Shown here in pieces: positions 60,011 to 64,000 of a stretch of 64,000 bases of DNA. The notes under the pieces were generated by a model, which had not been told where the DNA came from, did not search any database, and saw only the letters and a list, made by a program, of their open reading frames with translations. Made by a program: the position numbers and the translations under genes. The DNA is taken from positions 45,474 through 109,473 of the forward strand of contig NZ_LUTP01000010.1 in the NCBI RefSeq assembly GCF_002111585.1, in the 5' to 3' direction. The stretch is from Lonsdalea iberica (GTDB lineage Bacteria; Pseudomonadota; Gammaproteobacteria; Enterobacterales; Enterobacteriaceae). Numbering within the stretch: the stretch's first letter is position 1; every line of letters starts with the position of its first letter.

Positions 60011-60835
60011 TTAGTCCACCGACCGAATAAACTCAAGCAGATCCTGATTCAACCGATCCCGGTGCGTTTGGGGAATAGCATGTGGCGCACCTTCATAGAC
60101 CTTGAGTTGGGCGTTTTTGATCATCGCCGCGGCCACTTTGCCCGTAGATTCGAACGGCACGACCTGGTCGGCATCGCCGTGGATAACCAGCGCAGGCACG
60201 TTGATGCTGTGCATATCCGGGCGAAAATCCGTTTCAGAGAATGCCGTGACGCAGTCGAGCGTACTTTTCAGAGAGGCCAGCAGTGCAATGTTCAACGTTT
60301 GGGTCAGTACGCCGTCGGAGACGTGCATGCCTTTGTTGAGGCCGTAAAACGGCGTCGCGAAATCGCTGATAAACTGCGCGCGGTCTTGCATAATCCCTTT
60401 ACGGATGCCGTCGATGACCTGTTGTTCCACCCCATTCGGATAGTCGGCCGACTTCATCAGCTTGGGGGTTACAGCGCTGAGCAGGGCTAGGGCCTTGACG
60501 CGATGTGAGCCGTGACGCTGGATATAGCGGGCAACGTCGCCGCCGCCCATCGAAAAACCGATCAGCGTAATCTCGTCCAGTTGCAGGTGTTCTATCAATT
60601 CGTGGATATCATCGGCCAGCGTATCGTAGTGATAGCCATTCCACGGCTGGTCGGAACGCCCAAAACCGCGGCGGTCAAAGGCGATGGCGCGGAAGCCGTG
60701 CTCGGCGAAAAAATGCAGTTGGCTGTCCCACATATCGGCATCCAGAGGCCAGCCGTGGCTGAACAACAGCGGCTTACCTTTCCCCCAATCCTTGTAATAG
60801 AGCTGAGTACCGTCTTTCGTTCTGAATATGCTCAT
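60011..60835 (-). CDS. Alpha/beta hydrolase, non-haem chloroperoxidase-like
   Basis: This 274-residue enzyme has the catalytic Ser in GFSMGGGDVARYIQRHG (near residue 96), the acid in HGDADQVVPFE and the His in GAPHAIPQTH, with the HGWPLDADMWDSQLHFFAEHGFRAIAFDRRGFGRSDQPWNG N-terminal part of the family. It probably hydrolyses esters or lactones; haloperoxidase naming is historical. Start MSIFRTKDG has AGAGGTG six bases upstream, better than a GTG nine bases before it. It stands alone. Confidence 0.88.
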   Translation of the reverse strand: MSIFRTKDGTQLYYKDWGKGKPLLFSHGWPLDADMWDSQLHFFAEHGFRAIAFDRRGFGRSDQPWNGYHYDTLADDIHELIEHLQLDEITLIGFSMGGGDVARYIQRHGSHRVKALALLSAVTPKLMKSADYPNGVEQQVIDGIRKGIMQDRAQFISDFATPFYGLNKGMHVSDGVLTQTLNIALLASLKSTLDCVTAFSETDFRPDMHSINVPALVIHGDADQVVPFESTGKVAAAMIKNAQLKVYEGAPHAIPQTHRDRLNQDLLEFIRSVD

Positions 60836-61019
60836 ATGTAACACCTCTGATAGGTCGCGAATAGGAAGATCAATGCGAACTCCCGGCCGTACGGTAGCGG
60901 TTTGGGTCGACGCAGACGCTACTTTTTAGCTTAGCAGGATATCCTTATTTGACAGGCCGCTGCGCGTTGAGAGCGGCTTATTCAGCGAAGATAAAAAATG
61001 AAAGGGTGCAGAGGCTCGA

Positions 61020-61463
61020 TTGCCGTCGCGATGGGGGAAAACGGTGCATTTGCGGCGTCTTACAGAAAGAGAGGCGCGCGCTTTACTTAGAAGGCACATC
61101 TTGATTTGTCAGGAGCTGGCGACGTTGATGCGTCTCGGCTTGGTTCCCGTGATTTTTCTGCTCAACAACAACGGCTACATAATTGAGCGCTACATCTTGG
61201 GGGAACACGCCTCCTACAACTCGATACCGTCTATGCGTTACACCGAGCGGCTCCATGCAATGGGAGGCGGAGACGACGTTGTCAGCGCGGTGGTGGAAAA
61301 TAGCGCCCAGCGGGACGCCGCGCTGGAATACGCCGGGCAGGCTAAGTCGCTCACGCTGATCGAAGTCAGGCTGCCGGATATGGAGGGACCGCAGGCGTTG
61401 AAAGCTCTGTGTAGCAACTGCAACCGTTTCAATTTTGGGGTTACGTCTCCCCGCCTTCTGTAA
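61020..61463 (+). pseudogene. Remnant of a ThDP-dependent decarboxylase (indolepyruvate/pyruvate decarboxylase family)
   Basis: Only the C-terminal end is recognisable. From about 61110 it reads QELATLMRLGLVPVIFLLNNNGYIIERYIL then NSIPSMRYTERLHAMGGGDDVV and LTLIEVRLPDMEGPQALKALC, like the ThDP-binding domain of IpdC/PDC-type 2-ketoacid decarboxylases. The GDG...NN cofactor motif (usual GDGAAQLT upstream) is lost, and the first about 430 of 550 residues are missing. No start with a ribosome binding site is evident. It is a deletion remnant. If once functional, it could have made indoleacetaldehyde (IAA route), which is inference. Confidence 0.72.
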
Positions 61464-61974
61464 CGCGGTGTCATCTTCGCAGGCCGCCATTTCTGGGTGG
61501 TCTGCCATTACGCCGGAACGCCAGACGTTATTTCACATATCTTCCGGTTACTCAGGGCCTCTTTTTAGCGATAGTTGTTGCGCTGTACTCTGCGGCATCA
61601 CGCTTTATTTCCCGGTGTTATTTCTTGTCTGATTATCGCTATTTGGCGGAAAGGTAAATGATATTTTTTTACTTTTGATATAACCGTTTCTTATATTCGA
61701 TAATTACATTATTTCTTGTGATTGTTATTCCCCGTTCGGTTTTGATGACACATTACTCTGGTGGGAAATAAACGCTGGTGAGAAATAATTTTTCAGTCAG
61801 GTGTATTTTTATTCAGGGGTGACAGTTTCAACTTGTTATGCTATATCTATAGATGCTGTATATCACGGTTGATAATATCGTTATTAGACGATAAGTCAGA
61901 ATATTCAATCAATAACCACCTTTCGAAAAATTACCTATGCCACGTTTAACACTCACTTGAAATAAAGGAAAATT
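61464..61974. other. AT-rich intergenic region upstream of the sugar porter
   Basis: This gap of 511 bases holds no gene. It contains a short direct repeat at 61758-61788 and several AT-rich stretches that may be promoters. No CRP site was matched with confidence. Confidence 0.55.
61758..61788 (+). repeat. Direct repeat upstream of the sugar porter
   Basis: CTGGTGGGAAATAA and CTGGTGAGAAATAA repeat with a 17-base period (13 of 14 bases identical). They could be tandem operator half-sites for a sugar regulator. Position is about 190 bases before the gene. Confidence 0.5.
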
Positions 61975-63480
61975 ATGTCTGATGTACACGACGACGGAGA
62001 CAAATATAGCGATAAACCACCGGTGATATTACCGGCTGACAATGAAAAGTTATCCGACACGTTAGATAGTGGAAATAACAGCTTCTTTAGCGCTGATGCC
62101 TTTTTATTGACAGCAACTGCCATCGCCGCCATCGCGGGATTTTTATATGGCTACGACACCGGAATTATTTCCGGCGCTCTGCTGCAAATCACCCATGACT
62201 TTTCCCTCTCTTCCCATGCCCAGGAGCTGGTCACCAGCGCCATACTGGTCGGCGCTGTCGTCGGCGCCTTGTCCTGCGGTAAGTTATCCAGCGTACTGGG
62301 GCGGCGGTATACGGTCATGATCGTCGCCGCTATCTTCGCGCTGGGGGTGATTGGCTCCGGTCTGTCGCCCAACGCCTATTATCTCGGCGCCGCGCGGCTG
62401 GTGCTGGGGTTTGCCGTCGGGGGCGCGTCGCAGATTGTCCCGGTCTATATTGCCGAGCTGGCGCCGCCGGAGAAACGCGGCCGGCTGGTGACGTTCTTCA
62501 ATATTTCCATTGGGATCGGCATTCTCACCGCGGCGCTGGTCGGGACGTTTCTGCAGGATCTGTGGTCCTGGCGCGTCATGTTCGCCGTCGCGGCGATCCC
62601 CGCGGTGGTCCTGCTGATCGGCATGCTGCCGCTGCCGGAAAGCCCGCGCTGGCTGGTGGGTAAAAAACGCATGAAGGAAGCCCACGTCGCGCTGGATACG
62701 GTGCGGGAAACCGCCCGGGAAGTGCGCCGCGAGATCAAGGCCATCCAGCGCGTGCATGAACGGGCTAAACGCAAGTCAACCGGCAGTTGGAAAGATCTGA
62801 AGCAGCCGTGGCTACGTCCGGCGCTGGTCGTCGGATTGGGCATTGCCGCGTTTACTCAGTTGTCCGGCATCGAAATGATGATTTACTACACGCCGACCTT
62901 CCTGACCGGTGCCGGTTTCAGCCGGGCTATGGCGCTGCACTCCGCGTTGGGCGTGGCGGTCATTTATCTGGTGCTGACCATCGTCGGCAAGCTGTTGGTC
63001 GACCGTATTGGCCGCCGCACGTTGACGCTGTATATGATCCCCGGCGCGGTCATCAGCTTGGTCTTGCTGGGGCTGATGTTTCGCTTGAACGCCAACGGCG
63101 GACAGCACGGCTGGCTAATTGTGGCCTGCCTGTTCGCTTTTATGGTCTTTAACTCGGGCGGGATTCAGGTCATCGGTTGGCTGGTGGGATCGGAGGTCTA
63201 CCCGCTGGGCGTCCGTGAAAAGGCCAGCAGTCTGCACGCGGCCACGCTGTGGGGCTCAAACTTGCTGCTCACCTCCACCGCGCTGTCGATGGTCAATCTG
63301 CTGGGTATTGGCGGCGCCATGTGGTTCTACGCGTTGCTGAATCTGCTGGGATTCATCTTCATCTACTTCATAATGCCGGAAACGAAAGGGCGCAGTCTGG
63401 AGGAGATTGAAACCTCTCTGAAGGAAGGGCGTTTTTATCCACGCAGCCAGCGTGAACAGGCCGTTACGCAGGAACCGTAA
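61975..63480 (+). CDS. MFS sugar porter
   Basis: This 501-residue protein has 12 helices and sugar-porter family (PF00083) motifs: GYDTGIISGALLQI in helix 1, GKLSSVLGRRYTVMI, PVYIAELAPPEKRGRLV, PESPRWL in the middle, DRIGRRTLTL, and the ending FIYFIMPETKGRSLEEIE. It resembles galactose/xylose/inositol proton symporters (GalP/XylE/IolT). An unusual hydrophilic N-terminal tail of about 40 residues precedes the first helix. The sugar cannot be named from sequence. Confidence 0.9.
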   Translation: MSDVHDDGDKYSDKPPVILPADNEKLSDTLDSGNNSFFSADAFLLTATAIAAIAGFLYGYDTGIISGALLQITHDFSLSSHAQELVTSAILVGAVVGALSCGKLSSVLGRRYTVMIVAAIFALGVIGSGLSPNAYYLGAARLVLGFAVGGASQIVPVYIAELAPPEKRGRLVTFFNISIGIGILTAALVGTFLQDLWSWRVMFAVAAIPAVVLLIGMLPLPESPRWLVGKKRMKEAHVALDTVRETAREVRREIKAIQRVHERAKRKSTGSWKDLKQPWLRPALVVGLGIAAFTQLSGIEMMIYYTPTFLTGAGFSRAMALHSALGVAVIYLVLTIVGKLLVDRIGRRTLTLYMIPGAVISLVLLGLMFRLNANGGQHGWLIVACLFAFMVFNSGGIQVIGWLVGSEVYPLGVREKASSLHAATLWGSNLLLTSTALSMVNLLGIGGAMWFYALLNLLGFIFIYFIMPETKGRSLEEIETSLKEGRFYPRSQREQAVTQEP

Positions 63481-63491
63481 TATGCACGTCT

Positions 63492-63514
63492 GAGGGGCAT
63501 GGCCCCTCTTTTTT
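63492..63514 (+). terminator. Terminator of the sugar porter gene
   Basis: Perfect arms GAGGGGC / GCCCCTC with an ATG loop are followed by T6, twelve bases after the stop. Confidence 0.88.
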
Positions 63515-63582
63515 GCTTCATCGTCCTGGTGACCGTCAGGCAGGCCATCCCGATGGGGCGGTCGCAGGCGCGGCGGTCCGCG

Positions 63583-64000
63583 TCAAATCTGGCTGATAAT
63601 AATCCCGCCGCTCAAAACCAGCACCAGACCGATAAGGGTAAGGATCAGCTCCTTGCAGGTTTTATGTTCCTTCAGGATAAAGATCCCGCCCAGCGTCGAG
63701 ATAATCACGCTCATCTGCGACAGCGTAAATCCGGTCGCGACCCCGTTACGTTGTGCGGAGATTAGGTAACCCAGCGCGGCCACCGCAAAGATCAAGCCGG
63801 GCAGCATGCTCCAATAGGTCTGTTTCTCTTTAAGCGTACTGCCGAGTTGTTTGATGGAGAGCAGGAGCGACATCACCACCATGCCCGCCGTTTGCGGCAG
63901 GAAGGCGTCCCACCCGCTGAGATTAAACATGCGGGGCAGGGCGGAATAGCCGATGTAGCCGAACATGGAGACGATCAGAATGCCTACCCCGGTGAGCAGG
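63583..64000 (-). CDS. GRP-family (glucose/ribose uptake) transporter, N-terminus outside the window
   Basis: The visible 139 residues are the C-terminal half of a 10-helix GRP/RbsU/GlcU-type sugar permease: hydrophobic helices with SMLPGLIFAVAALGYLISAQRNGVATGFTLSQMSVIISTLGGIFILKEHKT, the GRP-family segment (EKKT-like HKT), and LIGLVLVLSGGIIISQI. The frame stays open beyond 64000 (LTGVGILIVS before the first Met seen), so the gene is partial. It probably pairs with the MFS sugar porter by location only. Confidence 0.85.
   Translation of the reverse strand, partial: LLTGVGILIVSMFGYIGYSALPRMFNLSGWDAFLPQTAGMVVMSLLLSIKQLGSTLKEKQTYWSMLPGLIFAVAALGYLISAQRNGVATGFTLSQMSVIISTLGGIFILKEHKTCKELILTLIGLVLVLSGGIIISQI

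Overview
The window is chromosomal DNA from an enterobacterium. Almost every core protein (SmpB, RatA/B, BamE, GrpE, PtsHI-Crr, CysK/Z, ZipA, RibB, HemF) has close E. coli-type relatives, and tmRNA, an FMN riboswitch, a sigma-32 promoter and LexA boxes are in their usual forms. A KdgM-type oligogalacturonate porin and the general gene content suggest a plant-associated member of the Pectobacteriaceae (Brenneria, Lonsdalea or Dickeya-like). The family placement is inference. No phage, insertion sequence, CRISPR array or plasmid origin was seen.

Layout. 0-7 kb: nifJ, a GNAT acetyltransferase, ddlA, mltB. 7.4-13.3 kb: the tmRNA/trans-translation and quality-control block (ssrA, smpB, ratA, ratB, bamE, recN, nadK, grpE). 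13.6-19.8 kb: mntH, then a MFS / FAD-protein / tautomerase operon facing a LysR gene, then nudK. 19.9-25.8 kb: talA, yaiI, hemF, ypeA, yfeY, yfeX, cysM. 25.8-31.2 kb: macAB divergent from a CpxRA-like two-component system. 31.6-37.6 kb: crr-ptsI-ptsH, cysK, cysZ, zipA. 37.8-43.4 kb: ubiK, the riboswitch-controlled ribB, a decayed tehB, fumA, alkB and a ydfZ homologue. 43.6-47.3 kb: mdtG and a queuosine-precursor operon (XRE regulator, YhhQ-type transporter, queF). 48-51 kb: yqhA, gntK-edd behind tandem GntR-type operators, and a lipoprotein. 51.8-54.7 kb: a NicO metal transporter, then an overlapping DUF2075 ATPase / deformylase-like pair. 54.8-64 kb: a kdgM-like porin with an acid phosphatase, a cytosine-permease-family transporter with a PAS-LuxR regulator, a GNAT, an alpha/beta hydrolase, a decarboxylase remnant, a sugar porter and a partial GRP-family sugar transporter.

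Two themes stand out. First, four genes between 10.8 and 25.7 kb (recN, nadK, the FAD-protein gene with two breaks, cysM) are interrupted by what look like single-base contractions in homopolymers. NadK is essential in E. coli, so uncorrected sequencing error is the leading explanation. tehB and a ThDP-decarboxylase remnant, by contrast, look truly decayed. Second, several small operons carry uncharacterised pairings that could be new biology: the DUF2075 / deformylase-like pair (degenerate first and second motifs), the porin-phosphatase pair, the self-contained queuosine-precursor operon with its own repressor-like gene, and the LysR-linked MFS/FAD/tautomerase cassette. The tmRNA also encodes a tag ending in VAA rather than the usual LAA.
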